From Streptomyces sp. CB01635 (GTDB lineage: Bacteria > Actinomycetota > Actinomycetes > Streptomycetales > Streptomycetaceae), in the NCBI RefSeq assembly GCF_002803065.1, contig NZ_NNBL01000001.1, forward strand, positions 466,724 through 530,723: DNA of 64,000 bases, read 5' to 3'. The position numbers and the translations under genes are program-made. This document shows, one piece after another, positions 26,498 to 35,680 of this stretch. Position 1 is the first letter of the stretch. Every line of letters starts with the position of its first letter. The notes under the pieces were generated by a model, which saw only the letters and a program-made list of their open reading frames with translations, was not told the origin of the DNA and did not search any database.

Positions 26498-27202
26498 ATG
26501 GCAGCACCCGACCGGATGGACGAACGGCTGCGCGCCCTGGGCCTCGTGGAGGGCCAGCGGATGGCCCAGGCCCTGTTCGCCGAGGTCGCCGCCCGGGGCC
26601 TGATCGCCCCGGGCTGCAGCGAACGCGAGGTGAGCGACCGCATCGGCGCACTGGCGCGGGAAGCACCCGCCTGGGGCACGTGCGGCTCCTGGCGGGCCGT
26701 GCGATCGGGGCCGCACTCCGCCCTGCCCGCAGGCCAGGAGCCACCGGAGGACCGGATCCTCACCGAGGACGACATCGCGATCGCCGACCTCGGCCCGGTA
26801 CTCGCCGGTTACGAGTCGGGCTTCGTACGTACGGTCGTCATCGGCCAGGACCCGGACAAACACCGCCTCATCGAGGACCTCCCGAGGCTGTTCGCGGCCG
26901 CCCGCGAGGCGTTCCACGCGGACCGGACCCTGACCGGCAGCCACCTGCACGCCGAGATCCAGACCCTGGCCACCAAGGCTGGCTGGACGCTGGGGGGTTG
27001 GAACGCGGGGCACATGGTGGGGGCGCCGAATGCCCACGGCGGCGCACAGTCGTCCGACGCGTACATCTCCCCCGCCAACGACCTCCCTCTGCGCCGTACG
27101 GCCGAGGACGGCCGGCAGGCCCACTGGCTGCTGGAGATCAGCTTGCTCGACGAGCACCGGGGCTTCGGCGGCTCGCACAAGGGGCTCCTGGACCTGGCCT
27201 GA
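26498..27202 (+). CDS. M24 (methionyl aminopeptidase/creatinase-fold) protein with an altered metal site
   Basis: The 234-residue product has the pita-bread fold pattern: first metal Asp in IADLG (D97), histidine in AGHMVG (H172) and glutamate in LLEISLLDE (E213). The second metal Asp, normally in a GYxSDxTRT-type stretch, is missing: here it reads GYESGFVRT (G108). Loss of a metal ligand suggests a non-peptidase role or altered chemistry. The ATG follows GAAGAGGAA. It lies 61 bases after the fused dehydrogenase gene on the same strand and is probably co-transcribed, so a link to that enzyme's substrate is possible but unproven. Confidence 0.7.
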   Translation: MAAPDRMDERLRALGLVEGQRMAQALFAEVAARGLIAPGCSEREVSDRIGALAREAPAWGTCGSWRAVRSGPHSALPAGQEPPEDRILTEDDIAIADLGPVLAGYESGFVRTVVIGQDPDKHRLIEDLPRLFAAAREAFHADRTLTGSHLHAEIQTLATKAGWTLGGWNAGHMVGAPNAHGGAQSSDAYISPANDLPLRRTAEDGRQAHWLLEISLLDEHRGFGGSHKGLLDLA

Positions 27203-27226
27203 CGCCGGCTGCCGGTGAAAGCCGCC

Positions 27227-27284
27227 CTAGTCGTAGGTGTGGAAGCCGCGGCCTGTCATGCGGGCCCCAACCCACCCGTTGGAT
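27227..27284 (-). pseudogene. C-terminal remnant of a 3-hydroxyacyl-CoA dehydrogenase
   Basis: Read leftward, the codons give SNGWVGARMTGRGFHTYD and a TAG stop at 27227-27229. The WxGxxTGRGF.TYD ending is the distinctive C-terminus of 3-hydroxybutyryl-CoA dehydrogenases. Nothing of the rest of the gene remains: malate synthase begins right next to it. In other Streptomyces I recall such a dehydrogenase gene beside the malate synthase and isocitrate lyase genes, so a deletion of the gene body is likely. Confidence 0.6.
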
Positions 27285-27292
27285 GGCGGCGG

Positions 27293-28891
27293 TCATGACT
27301 GCGGCTCCGTCGTGCGGACGAGGTGGCGGCTGTAGGCGTCGGGGGTGAAGAACAGGGGGAGTTCGGTGGCCAGGGCGGTGCGCTCGAAGAGGCCGTGGAT
27401 CTCCTCCAGCGGAGCGAAGGGGAACTCGGCGCACAGAGCGTCGAGTTCGTCGTCGAGGACGCGTAGCACCGTTTCCCGGTCGACGACGCGATGGCGCAGC
27501 CACTGCCAGATCTGGACGCGTGCGATCTCTGCGGTGGCGGCGTCCTCCATCAGGCCGTCCACGGCGACGGCGCCCAGTCCGCGCAGCCAGGCGGCGTAGT
27601 AGCGCAGGGCGATCGCGATGTTGGTTCGCACGCCTTCGTCGGTCGGTGGACCGCTCATCCGCCGCACCGCCAGCAGATGGGCGGGGGTCACCTCGACGTC
27701 GTCACGGGTGCGGTCGAGCTGGTGCGGCCGGTCGGCAAGGACGCCGTCGAACACCTCGCGGCAGACCGGAACGAGCGCGGGGTGGGCGACCCAGGAGCCG
27801 TCGAAGCCGTCTTCCGCCTCGCGTTCCTTGTCCAGTCTCACCTTCGCGAGGGCGGCGGCGTGTGCCTTGGGGTCCTTGTTCGGGACTTGGGCGGCCATGC
27901 CGCCGATCGCGTGCGCGCCGCGCTTGTGGCAGGTGCGGACGAGGAGTTCGGTGTACGCGCGCATGAACGGAGCCGTCATGGTGACCTGGGCGCGGTCGGG
28001 CAGGAGGAAGTCGGTGCGGTGGCCGAAGGTCTTGATCAGGCTGAAGAGGTAGTCCCAGCGGCCGGCGTTCAATCCGGCGCTGTGCTCCCGGAGTTCGTAG
28101 AGGATCTCCTCCATCTCGAACGCCGCGGTGATCGTCTCGATGAGGACGGTCGCCCGGATCGTGCCGCGGGGGATCCCGAGAAGTTCCTGGGCCAGGACGA
28201 AGACGTCGTTCCAGAGCCGGGCCTCGTAGCGGTTCTCCAGCTTGGGGAGGTAGAAGTACGGGCCGTGGCCGGCGTCGGTCTGACGTTGCGCGCAGTGGAA
28301 GAAGTACAGGCCGAAGTCGACGAGCGCGGCGGGCACGGGCCGGCCGTCGAACTCGAGATGCTCCTCATCGAGGTGCCAGCCGCGTGGGCGGACCACGATC
28401 GTGGCGAGCGGGCGGTCGGTGGCCAGCTGGTACTTCTTGCCCTCCGGGGTGGTGAAGTCGATACGCCGCTCGATGGCGTCGAGGAGATTGATCTGCCCGT
28501 CGATCACGTTGGCCCAGGTCGGTGCCGTGGCGTCCTCGAAGTCGGCCAGCCACACCCGGGCGCCGGAGTTGAGCGCGTCGACCGTCATACGGCGCTCGGG
28601 CGGCCCGGTGATCTCTACGCGCCGGTCGGTCAGGCCGGGAGCGGCAGGTGCGACGCGCCAGTCCGGGTCACGGCGGATCCCCTCCGTCACCAGCGGGAAG
28701 TCGAGGGGCGAACCGGCGGCGAGCCGGATCGCCTGACGCCGCCGCTCCCTGAACAGATCATGACGGCGCTGGTGGAACGCGGCGGTGAGCGCGCCGATGA
28801 AGTCCAGGGCGGCGGAGGTGAGGATCTCGTCGTGGCGGTCGCCGGGAGCGGCGAGGACGCGGACGCGGCGCGTGAGGAGCTGCGATGACAT
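27293..28891 (-). CDS. aceB: Malate synthase A
   Basis: The 532-residue enzyme condenses glyoxylate with acetyl-CoA to malate. It shows ARVWLADFEDATAPTWANVIDGQ, VVRPRGWHLDEEH with the catalytic arginine, LIETITAAFEMEEILYELREHSAGLN and the malate synthase signature region CHKRGAHAIGGMAA. Length is typical of the A isoform. It lies 132 bases after isocitrate lyase on the same strand, with a strong hairpin between them. Besides the glyoxylate shunt it can drain glyoxylate from ureide breakdown. Confidence 0.93.
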   Translation of the reverse strand: MSSQLLTRRVRVLAAPGDRHDEILTSAALDFIGALTAAFHQRRHDLFRERRRQAIRLAAGSPLDFPLVTEGIRRDPDWRVAPAAPGLTDRRVEITGPPERRMTVDALNSGARVWLADFEDATAPTWANVIDGQINLLDAIERRIDFTTPEGKKYQLATDRPLATIVVRPRGWHLDEEHLEFDGRPVPAALVDFGLYFFHCAQRQTDAGHGPYFYLPKLENRYEARLWNDVFVLAQELLGIPRGTIRATVLIETITAAFEMEEILYELREHSAGLNAGRWDYLFSLIKTFGHRTDFLLPDRAQVTMTAPFMRAYTELLVRTCHKRGAHAIGGMAAQVPNKDPKAHAAALAKVRLDKEREAEDGFDGSWVAHPALVPVCREVFDGVLADRPHQLDRTRDDVEVTPAHLLAVRRMSGPPTDEGVRTNIAIALRYYAAWLRGLGAVAVDGLMEDAATAEIARVQIWQWLRHRVVDRETVLRVLDDELDALCAEFPFAPLEEIHGLFERTALATELPLFFTPDAYSRHLVRTTEPQS

Positions 28892-28921
28892 CGGGTTCTC
28901 CTGGCTGAGGGAGGAGCGGAG

Positions 28922-28955
28922 CGGGGCCCGGACGGGGACGGTCGTCCGGGCCCCG
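28922..28955 (-). terminator. Hairpin between isocitrate lyase and malate synthase
   Basis: CGGGGCCCGGAC (28922-28933) pairs perfectly with GTCCGGGCCCCG (28944-28955) around a 10-base loop. Placed between two co-directional genes, it could terminate part of the aceA transcripts or protect the mRNA end, giving unequal expression of the two. Confidence 0.55.
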
Positions 28956-29023
28956 TCCGGCTCAAGGGGGCTGACCGGGGTGGCGCGAGGAGCGGCTTAC
29001 CGGTACGGGTAGCGGTGGGCGTA

Positions 29024-30304
29024 CTAGTGGAACTGCTCCTCCTCCGTGGAGCCGCTGAGGGCCGTGGTGGAGGAGGCGGGGTTGACGGCGGTGGAGACGA
29101 GGTCGAAGTAGCCGGTGCCGACCTCGCGCTGGTGCCTGACCGCGGTGAACCCGTGACGCTGTGCCGCGAACTCCCGCTCCTGGAGGTCGACATAGGCGGT
29201 CATGCCGTGCTCGGCGTAGCCGCGGGCCAGGTCGAACATGCCGTGGTTGAGGGAGTGGAATCCGGCCAGGGTGATGAACTGGAAGCGGTAGCCCATGGCG
29301 CCCAGCTCCCGCTGGAACTTGGCGATCTGGTCGTCGTCGAGAGCCGCCTTCCAGTTGAAGGACGGGGAGCAGTTGTAGGCGAGCATCTGGTCCGGGTACC
29401 GCGCGTGGATCGCCTCGGCGAACTCGCGGGCCTGAGCCAGGTCCGGGGTGCCGGTCTCGACCCAGATCAGATCGGCGTACGGGGCGTAGGCCAGACCGCG
29501 TGCGATGACCGGGGCCATGCCGCCCGTGACCCGGTAGAAGCCCTCCGCCGTGCGCTCGCCGGTCACGAACTCGGCGTCGTGCTCGTCGACGTCGCTGGTG
29601 AGGAGGTTCGCGGCGAGCGCGTCGGTGCGGGCCACGATGACGGTGGGCACGTCGGCGATGTCGGCGGCCAGGCGGGCCGCGTTGAGCGTACGGATGTGCT
29701 GCGAGGTCGGGACCAGGACCTTGCCGCCGAGGTGGCCGCACTTCTTCTCCGAGGCGAGCTGGTCCTCGTAGTGGATGCCGGCGGCGCCGGCGGCGATCAT
29801 CGCCTTGGTCAGCTCGAAGGCGTTGAGCGGGCCGCCGAAGCCCGCCTCCGCGTCGGCCACGATGGGGGCGAGCCAGTCGGTGGATGAATCGCCCTCGCTG
29901 GTGGCGATCTGGTCCGCGCGCAGCAGCGCGTTGTTGATGCGACGCACCACCTGGGGAACGGAGTTGGCCGGGTAAAGACTCTGGTCGGGGTAGGTGTGAC
30001 CGGCGAGGTTGGCGTCGGCGGCGACCTGCCAGCCGGACAGGTAGATGGCCTGCAACCCGGCCTTGACCTGCTGCACGGCCTGGCCGCCGGTGAGTGCGCC
30101 GAGCGCGTGGATGTAGTCGTTCTCGTGCAGCTGCCGCCACAGGCGCTCGGCTCCGCGCCGCGCGAGGGTGTGTTCCTCGCGGACGCTGCCGGAGAGCCGG
30201 ACCACGTCCTCGGCGCTGTATGTGCGCTCGATGGCCTGCCAGCGCGGGTCGTCGGCCCAGCGACGGGCGAGTTCCTCGGCTGCCTGCGGGCGTGCTTGTG
30301 CCAT
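29024..30304 (-). CDS. aceA: Isocitrate lyase
   Basis: The 426-residue enzyme splits isocitrate into succinate and glyoxylate. The active-site signature [13 protein letters not shown] is intact with the catalytic C189, and NCSPSFNWK is also present. The ATG at 30304 opens [11 protein letters not shown] at 30313 has better spacing from AGGAAA and would add three residues, so the start is uncertain. The upstream region carries RamB-like sites and the divergent regulator gene, consistent with control by acetate or fatty acids. Confidence 0.93.
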   Translation of the reverse strand: MAQARPQAAEELARRWADDPRWQAIERTYSAEDVVRLSGSVREEHTLARRGAERLWRQLHENDYIHALGALTGGQAVQQVKAGLQAIYLSGWQVAADANLAGHTYPDQSLYPANSVPQVVRRINNALLRADQIATSEGDSSTDWLAPIVADAEAGFGGPLNAFELTKAMIAAGAAGIHYEDQLASEKKCGHLGGKVLVPTSQHIRTLNAARLAADIADVPTVIVARTDALAANLLTSDVDEHDAEFVTGERTAEGFYRVTGGMAPVIARGLAYAPYADLIWVETGTPDLAQAREFAEAIHARYPDQMLAYNCSPSFNWKAALDDDQIAKFQRELGAMGYRFQFITLAGFHSLNHGMFDLARGYAEHGMTAYVDLQEREFAAQRHGFTAVRHQREVGTGYFDLVSTAVNPASSTTALSGSTEEEQFH

Positions 30305-30553
30305 GACGGTCACCGTTTCCTCGATGCGTAGGTCTGCGAAGTCCAGTGGCACCGTGCCGCGAGGGGCGACTGGGGGTGGCACTGTGTGTCTGATCAGGGG
30401 TGCGGCCCGCCGTCCCGCCGTGGGGACGAGCTGAGCAAAGCTGCCGATGCGGACGCGTCCGTCGCCGGGATCTCCGACGTCAGGGCGTGAATCGCGCCCC
30501 GGCTCCGGGTGGCGTCCGCCGGGGTCCGGCGGGCCGCACTGGAACTCTGACAC

Positions 30554-30630
30554 TGGCACTCAGTGCCATCAAGCGTGGATCAATGCCAACCTTTGCGAAT
30601 CTTCCGACCCTTGATTGCCAACATTGCGAA
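30554..30630. promoter_or_regulatory. RamB-type sites and palindrome in the 384-base aceA/regulator gap
   Basis: Between the divergent aceA and regulator genes (30305-30688) lie two related motifs, CCAACCTTTGCGAA (30586-30599) and CCAACATTGCGAA (30618-30630), about 32 bases apart. They resemble the AACTTTGCAAA box bound by RamB in Corynebacterium. A perfect palindrome TGGCACT-C-AGTGCCA occupies 30554-30568. A further TGCGAA core lies at 30335-30340. The rest of the gap shows nothing coding. Confidence 0.6.
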
Positions 30631-30688
30631 GGCTCTGTGCGGGGGTGACTCGCGTACGCTGAGCCCGTCCTGAGGGGGAAGGAGCACC

Positions 30689-32116
30689 ATGGCGAAGACC
30701 TACGCGGGCGCGCGGCTGCGCCGACTGCGCGAGGAGCGCACCATGAGCCAGGCCGAAATGGCGCGCACGCTCGGCATCTCGCCCAGCTACCTCAACCAGA
30801 TGGAACACGACTCGCGTCCGCTCACCGTCCCGGTGCTCCTGCGGCTGACCGAGGTGTTCGGTGTCGACCCCGGATTCTTCTCCGAGCGCGACACGAGCCG
30901 GCTGCTGGCCGATCTGCGCGAGGCCCTCGCGTCGGAACTGGGCGAGTCCCGAATCTCGGCCGCGGAGCTGGGCGAACTGGCCTCCCGGATGCCTGCCGTG
31001 GCCCAGGTCCTCCTCGACCTGGGGCGGCGCAATCAGCGCCTGGCCGAACTGGTCGGCGGCGCCGACGGCCGTGACAGCGGGCAGGAGGCCCCTCGCTCGG
31101 CGCACGAAGAGATCCGCGACTACTTCTACCGCCGCCAGAACTATCTGCACGAGGCGGACCTGGCGGCCGAGGAACTCGCCCAGGCCATCGGTATCCGCCC
31201 GGGCGAAGTACTGAGAGCCCTGTCCGCGCGCCTGGCGGACCGGCACGGCGTCCGGCTCGGTACGGAGGGCTCACACCTGCACCACTACGACACCGCCACA
31301 CGCACGCTTCACCTGTCCACGCGACTGCGCCCGGGCCAGCGCGCCTTCCGCATGGCCACGCAACTCGCCCTGCTGGAACACGGGGACGAGCTGGATGCCT
31401 ACGCGGCCGAAGACTTCGCACCGGGCGAACCAGCCCACGCTCTGGCCCGCATCGGCATCGCCAACTACTTCGCCGCCGCGCTGGTCCTCCCGTACCGCGA
31501 CTTCCACACCGCGGCCGAGACGGTGCGCTACGACATCGAACGCCTCACCGACCACTACGGCCTCGGCTACGAAACCGTGTGCCACCGCCTCAGTACCCTC
31601 CAACGACCCCGGCTGCGCGGCGTACCGTTCTCCTTCGTCCGCGTCGACCGCGCCGGCAACATGTCCAAACGGCAGTCGGCGACCGGCTTCCACTTCTCGC
31701 GCTCCGGCGGCACATGTCCCCTGTGGAACATCTACGAGGCGTTCGCCGCGCCGGGCCGCATCCACGTCCAGATCACGGAAATGCCTGACGGACAAAGGCA
31801 CTTGTGGACCGCGTGCGCCGTCACCCGGCACCGGGGCGGCTGGGGCGAGCCCGGCAAGACCTTCGCGATCGGCCTCGGCTGCGAGATCCGCCACGCCCAC
31901 CGCCTCGTCTACTCCGACGGCCTCGACCTCGGCCGCACAGCCTCCGCCACCCTCATCGGCATGGGCTGCCGGGTCTGCGAACGCCTCGAATGCCCCCAGC
32001 GCGCAGCACCCCCACTCGGCCACGCGCTACGGATCGACCAGAACTCCAGCACGTTCTTGCCGTATCCGGTGGCGCACGGATCGTCCGCGAACCGGGGTCC
32101 TGCTCCGGGGGCCTGA
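30689..32116 (+). CDS. RamB/ScfR-family regulator (short-chain fatty acyl regulator)
   Basis: The 475-residue product starts with an XRE-type helix-turn-helix (ARLRRLREERTMSQAEMARTLGISPSYLNQMEHDSRPL), followed by an IrrE-like region around residues 160-330 and a C-terminal domain with CPLWNIYEAFAAPGRIHVQI and paired cysteines (GMGCRVCERLECPQR). This is the RamB/PrpC-regulator architecture, which senses acyl-CoA-linked signals and controls acetate, propionate and glyoxylate-shunt genes. Divergence from aceA and the shared boxes support aceA-aceB as targets and autoregulation. The ATG follows GGAAGGAGC. The last 30 residues look non-conserved. Confidence 0.87.
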   Translation: MAKTYAGARLRRLREERTMSQAEMARTLGISPSYLNQMEHDSRPLTVPVLLRLTEVFGVDPGFFSERDTSRLLADLREALASELGESRISAAELGELASRMPAVAQVLLDLGRRNQRLAELVGGADGRDSGQEAPRSAHEEIRDYFYRRQNYLHEADLAAEELAQAIGIRPGEVLRALSARLADRHGVRLGTEGSHLHHYDTATRTLHLSTRLRPGQRAFRMATQLALLEHGDELDAYAAEDFAPGEPAHALARIGIANYFAAALVLPYRDFHTAAETVRYDIERLTDHYGLGYETVCHRLSTLQRPRLRGVPFSFVRVDRAGNMSKRQSATGFHFSRSGGTCPLWNIYEAFAAPGRIHVQITEMPDGQRHLWTACAVTRHRGGWGEPGKTFAIGLGCEIRHAHRLVYSDGLDLGRTASATLIGMGCRVCERLECPQRAAPPLGHALRIDQNSSTFLPYPVAHGSSANRGPAPGA

Positions 32117-32127
32117 CCTTGCTACGT

Positions 32128-32262
32128 CCCTGCCCGAGCCGGGGTCGGCGAAGGCCATGGAACCGATGGCGCAGGCGGCATCGAAGGGCTCGGCGGTACG
32201 CAGGTGGTCGACCACGTCGCCGTGCACGAACTGGACGTCGGGAACGCCGGCGACTGGACTTC
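32128..32262 (-). pseudogene. Remnant of a SAM-dependent methyltransferase
   Basis: The minus strand encodes VPDVQFVHGDVVDHLRTAEP and then FDAACAIGSMAFADP, the motif II-III region of class I methyltransferases. No upstream SAM-binding glycine loop or C-terminal part is present, and stops flank it. It is a fragment in a decayed stretch between the RamB-like gene and the diacylglycerol kinase. Confidence 0.55.
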
Positions 32263-32477
32263 GAATAGCCGGAGGACCCTTGGTGTGGCCGAGGGAGCCG
32301 CGCTGTGATGCTGCGTTCGATCACTCCTGTGGGTTTGGCTCCCTCCTATGGGGGATTGCGACGGGCCAGTTCGTCCAAAGGCGCGGCGGTCGCAGCTTCT
32401 TCCACGAGTTCCCGAAGCACGTGCGCCTGCGTCAGCTGGAAGCCATCGTGGCACCGGGTGTGACCCACCTCCGCTAC

Positions 32478-32721
32478 GAGGTGGTCCGATACGCGGCCTC
32501 CGTGCTGGTCGGCGGCAACGGTTTCGTCCGCGGCGTTCGTGGCAGGCCTGTGCTACGCCCCTGCCGCGCACACCTTCGGCAGCGACAACCTCGGCCTCGC
32601 GCATAAAGTGAGCCATCTGATGGCCCTGGCTGTCTGGTTCACCTTCGGCGCGATGATCGCGCAGGAGTTCGCCCACCGCCCGCTGGGATGCCCCCCGATC
32701 AGGGAGCATGCAGGCTGGTGA
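32478..32721 (+). pseudogene. C-terminal remnant of a cation:proton antiporter, frameshifted
   Basis: The frame reading RYAASVLVGGNGFV is continued, after one extra base near 32529, by AAFVAGLCYAPAAHTFGSDN and LMALAVWFTFGAMIA to the TGA at 32719-32721. GGNGF(V/I)AAFVAGLAFG is typical of the last helices of NhaP-like antiporters. The first ten helices are absent. From 32263 to 32477 I recognise nothing coding. Confidence 0.6.
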
Positions 32722-32765
32722 CCAGGACCGGGCTCGCGGTCGGACAGGGCTGTGGAGAGGACGCC

Positions 32766-34121
32766 ATGGGCAGGACGCGCACGACGGGCCCCGGCGGGAA
32801 TGGGGCCGCGCGGCTGTTGGCACGTCTGGCCGTGCTCGCGGTGGTGGGTTCGGTGGTCGCGCTCGTGCTCGCGCTGGGGGAGGGCGGCCTGGTAGTCGTC
32901 GGCGCCGGGCTCCTGGGGCTGATCGTCTGCGCGGTCGGCGTCTGGTGGTTCGTGGCGCACCGCGGACTGGTGCGGCTGGGCGCGGCGCTCCTCGCGGTCG
33001 CGTCCCCCGTCGCCGTCCTGGTGCTCTTCGCGCACGACGGCCTGTGGCTGACGGCTCTGGTCCTCTGCCTGTGCTGGGGCGTGGCCCTGGCTTGCGCGAG
33101 GACGGCGCTGCGCAAGTCGCGCCCGGAGCGGCCGACGCGGACGAGGGCCGCTTCCCGGCCGAACCGGCCGGTCCTGATCATGAATCCGAAGTCCGGGGGC
33201 GGGAAGGTCGGCCGGTTCGGGCTGGTCGAGCGGGCGGAGGAACTCGGCGCGCGGGTGATCCTGCTCGATCCGTCCGCCCCGGCGGACGTCGCCGCGCTGG
33301 CCCGGCAGGCCGTGGCCGAAGGCGCGGACCTGCTCGGCGTCGCCGGCGGCGACGGCACCCAGGCCCTGGTCGCGGCGATCGCCGCCGAGCACGACCTGCC
33401 GTTCCTCGTGGTCTCCGCCGGCACCCGCAACCACTTCGCCATGGACCTGGGCCTCGACCGCTCCGACCCTTCCCGCTGCCTCGACGCGCTGACGGCCGGC
33501 GAGGAGGTCCGGGTCGACCTCGGCGACATCGCGGGCCGGGCCTTCGTGAACACCGTGTCGTTCGGGGTGTACGCGGATGTCGTGCAACGGCCCGAGTACC
33601 GCGACGACAAGGCGGGCACGGCGCTGTCCCTCATGCCGGACCTGCTGCTCGGCGAAGGGGTACCACGGCTCGACGCACGGGTCGACGGCACCACCGTCTC
33701 CTCCCAGCAGGCACTGCTGGTCAGCAACAACCCGTACACCTCACCCGACGAGCTCGGCGGCGGCCGCCGGCCCCGACTGGACGACGGCGAACTGGGGGTG
33801 CTCGGGATCCGGGTGGAGGACGCGGCGCAGGCTGCCGACCTGGCCGTGCGGGGCTCGAAGTCCACCGGACTGACCGTCATGACCGCACACCGTGTCGAGG
33901 TGACGACCGACGCGGACGAGATCCCCGTCGCGGTCGACGGCGAGGCGCTTCGGATGCCCACCCCGGTGGTCTGCACGCTGCGCCCGGGGGCGCTGCGGGT
34001 CCTCGTACCGCGCGACCGCCCCGGCGTCGTGGTACCCGATCCGCCCGTGAACTGGCGGCGGATCATCGACCTCGCCTTCCGCCGTACCGAGCGGACCGCC
34101 GATGGGCAGACCCGCGCCTGA
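32766..34121 (+). CDS. Diacylglycerol kinase-family protein with N-terminal membrane segments
   Basis: The 451-residue product has about four hydrophobic helices in residues 15-120, then a diacylglycerol/sphingosine kinase catalytic domain: PVLIMNPKSGGGK (substrate/nucleotide loop), GVAGGDGTQALVAAIA (the GGDGT motif) and LVVSAGTRNHFAMDLGLD. It probably phosphorylates a lipid at the membrane. The ATG at 32766 follows GGAGAGGAC. The gene stands alone after the decay zone, and homologues are common in Streptomyces. The exact lipid is unknown. Confidence 0.82.
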   Translation: MGRTRTTGPGGNGAARLLARLAVLAVVGSVVALVLALGEGGLVVVGAGLLGLIVCAVGVWWFVAHRGLVRLGAALLAVASPVAVLVLFAHDGLWLTALVLCLCWGVALACARTALRKSRPERPTRTRAASRPNRPVLIMNPKSGGGKVGRFGLVERAEELGARVILLDPSAPADVAALARQAVAEGADLLGVAGGDGTQALVAAIAAEHDLPFLVVSAGTRNHFAMDLGLDRSDPSRCLDALTAGEEVRVDLGDIAGRAFVNTVSFGVYADVVQRPEYRDDKAGTALSLMPDLLLGEGVPRLDARVDGTTVSSQQALLVSNNPYTSPDELGGGRRPRLDDGELGVLGIRVEDAAQAADLAVRGSKSTGLTVMTAHRVEVTTDADEIPVAVDGEALRMPTPVVCTLRPGALRVLVPRDRPGVVVPDPPVNWRRIIDLAFRRTERTADGQTRA

Positions 34122-34332
34122 CGGATGGCGAACGCGGCCGTCGACGCGGCGCGGCCGGCACCTCCCTCGCACGGCCGGGCGGACGCACGTGTTGCCGTAG
34201 CTCCGACCTCGATCCGCCCGGCCGCCGAGGTTCCCGAGGAGGGCATCCGTGAACCAGGCACCCTCTCAGCGGTGCCGGAACCAGTGGCTCTCCGAACGCC
34301 GCCGACCGGGCCACCCAGGTGCCAGATCCCTA

Positions 34333-35496
34333 CTACAGCCAGTCCCGCTTCTTGAAAATGACGTACAGGCTCGTGCACACCACTGCCATCAGCACGATCG
34401 CGAACGGATATCCGCCCACCCAGTGCAGCTCCGGCATCTGGTCGAAGTTCATGCCGTAGATGGTTCCCACCAGTGTGGGTGCGAACAGGATCGCCGCCCA
34501 CGACGAGATCTTCTTGATTTCCTCGTTCTGTTCGAAGCCCGCTTCGGCCAGTGCCCGCATCTCCGCGTTCTGCTGCTGGGTGACCTGTGTCGCGTTCACC
34601 GTCAGGATGTCCGCGAGGGCCTGGCGGAAGCCGTCGACGCGTTCGCTCGTGTGCGTGACGTGGTCGGCCACGTCGCGCAGGTAGCGCTGGAGTTCCTCGT
34701 CCGTGCCGTACTTGGCGAAGCCCGCCATCAGGGCGTGCAGCATGCCGACCAGGGGGCGGGTCGCGCGCTGGAACTCGACCATCTCGCGCGAGAGTTCGTA
34801 GATGCGCCGGGACACCTCGGGCGCTCCGGAGAAGACCTCCGTCTCGATCTCGTCGATGTCGGTCTGGACGCCGGCGACGACCGGGGCATAGCCGTCCACG
34901 ACCGCGTCGAGAATCGCGTAGAGCACCGCCTCGGGTCCGAGTTTCAGCAGCTCGGGGGAGTCCTCCATGCGGCGGCGCACACCGGAGAGGTCGGGCGCCG
35001 CGCCGTGCCGGACCGTGATGACGAAGTCCGCTCCGACGAACACGTGCAGCTCCCCGAACTCGACCTCCTCGGGCGCGTCCAGGTAGCGGGCGGCGCGCAG
35101 GACGACGAACAGCGTGTCCCCGTACCGCTCCAGCTTCGGCCGCTGATGCGCCTCCAGCGCGTCCTCGACCGCGAGCGGGTGCAGGTCGAACTCGCCCGCC
35201 AGGGAGAGGAGTTCGGACTCCGTCGGGCGGGCCAGGCCGATCCATGCCATGCCGTCCTGCTGTTCGCGCAGCTCGCGGAACGTCTCGGCCAGCGTCACGG
35301 GCGACGACACCCGTACCCCGTCCCGGTACAGCGCCGCCTGCACCACGCTCGCCGTCTCCGACGCCGGGTCGGTGGGCGTGGCGGGCGGGGGCGGCGTGGT
35401 GTCGGTCTCGGGCGGGTTCGCCGGCGACTGTCCTGCGGCGCGGCGCCACATGTACTTCTTCGGTTCCGCTCCGGGGCGGGTCCGCCGCTCTGCCAT
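34333..35496 (-). CDS. corA: CorA-family magnesium/cobalt transporter
   Basis: The 387-residue protein has the CorA layout: a variable, Pro-rich N-terminus (1-50), a soluble alpha/beta domain with HPLAVEDALEAHQRPKLERYGDTLFVVLRAAR, a long helix, and two C-terminal membrane helices. The pore signature YGMNF is present just after the first helix. It forms pentameric channels for Mg2+ in other bacteria. It diverges from the winged-helix gene across a 184-base gap containing an AT-rich TATATA near 35547, a possible -10 for this gene. Confidence 0.9.
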   Translation of the reverse strand: MAERRTRPGAEPKKYMWRRAAGQSPANPPETDTTPPPPATPTDPASETASVVQAALYRDGVRVSSPVTLAETFRELREQQDGMAWIGLARPTESELLSLAGEFDLHPLAVEDALEAHQRPKLERYGDTLFVVLRAARYLDAPEEVEFGELHVFVGADFVITVRHGAAPDLSGVRRRMEDSPELLKLGPEAVLYAILDAVVDGYAPVVAGVQTDIDEIETEVFSGAPEVSRRIYELSREMVEFQRATRPLVGMLHALMAGFAKYGTDEELQRYLRDVADHVTHTSERVDGFRQALADILTVNATQVTQQQNAEMRALAEAGFEQNEEIKKISSWAAILFAPTLVGTIYGMNFDQMPELHWVGGYPFAIVLMAVVCTSLYVIFKKRDWL

Positions 35497-35680
35497 GTCT
35501 CCGCCTTGCGTGTCGAAACGGCTGTCACTTCGGCCACTGTGCAGGATATATAGCCCAAAATACGGCCGGTGGGGGAGTGATCGTCAGAGAGCCGGTCGGC
35601 AGGTCGGTGGGACGTGGGTGGTTGGCTGGGCGGTGGCTCGAGGCCAGTACCTGTCCGCAGGTCCCGGTAGCGTGCCGAGT

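Noticed and set aside
34125..34355. Small plus-strand frame between diacylglycerol kinase and CorA
   Set aside because: No ribosome binding site, Pro/Ala-rich translation, and overlap with the CorA 3' end. Probably non-coding.
32699..35449. 916-codon minus-strand frame across diacylglycerol kinase and CorA
   Set aside because: It is antisense to the kinase and in another frame of CorA. Its translation is low-complexity Arg/Ser/Pro/Ala.
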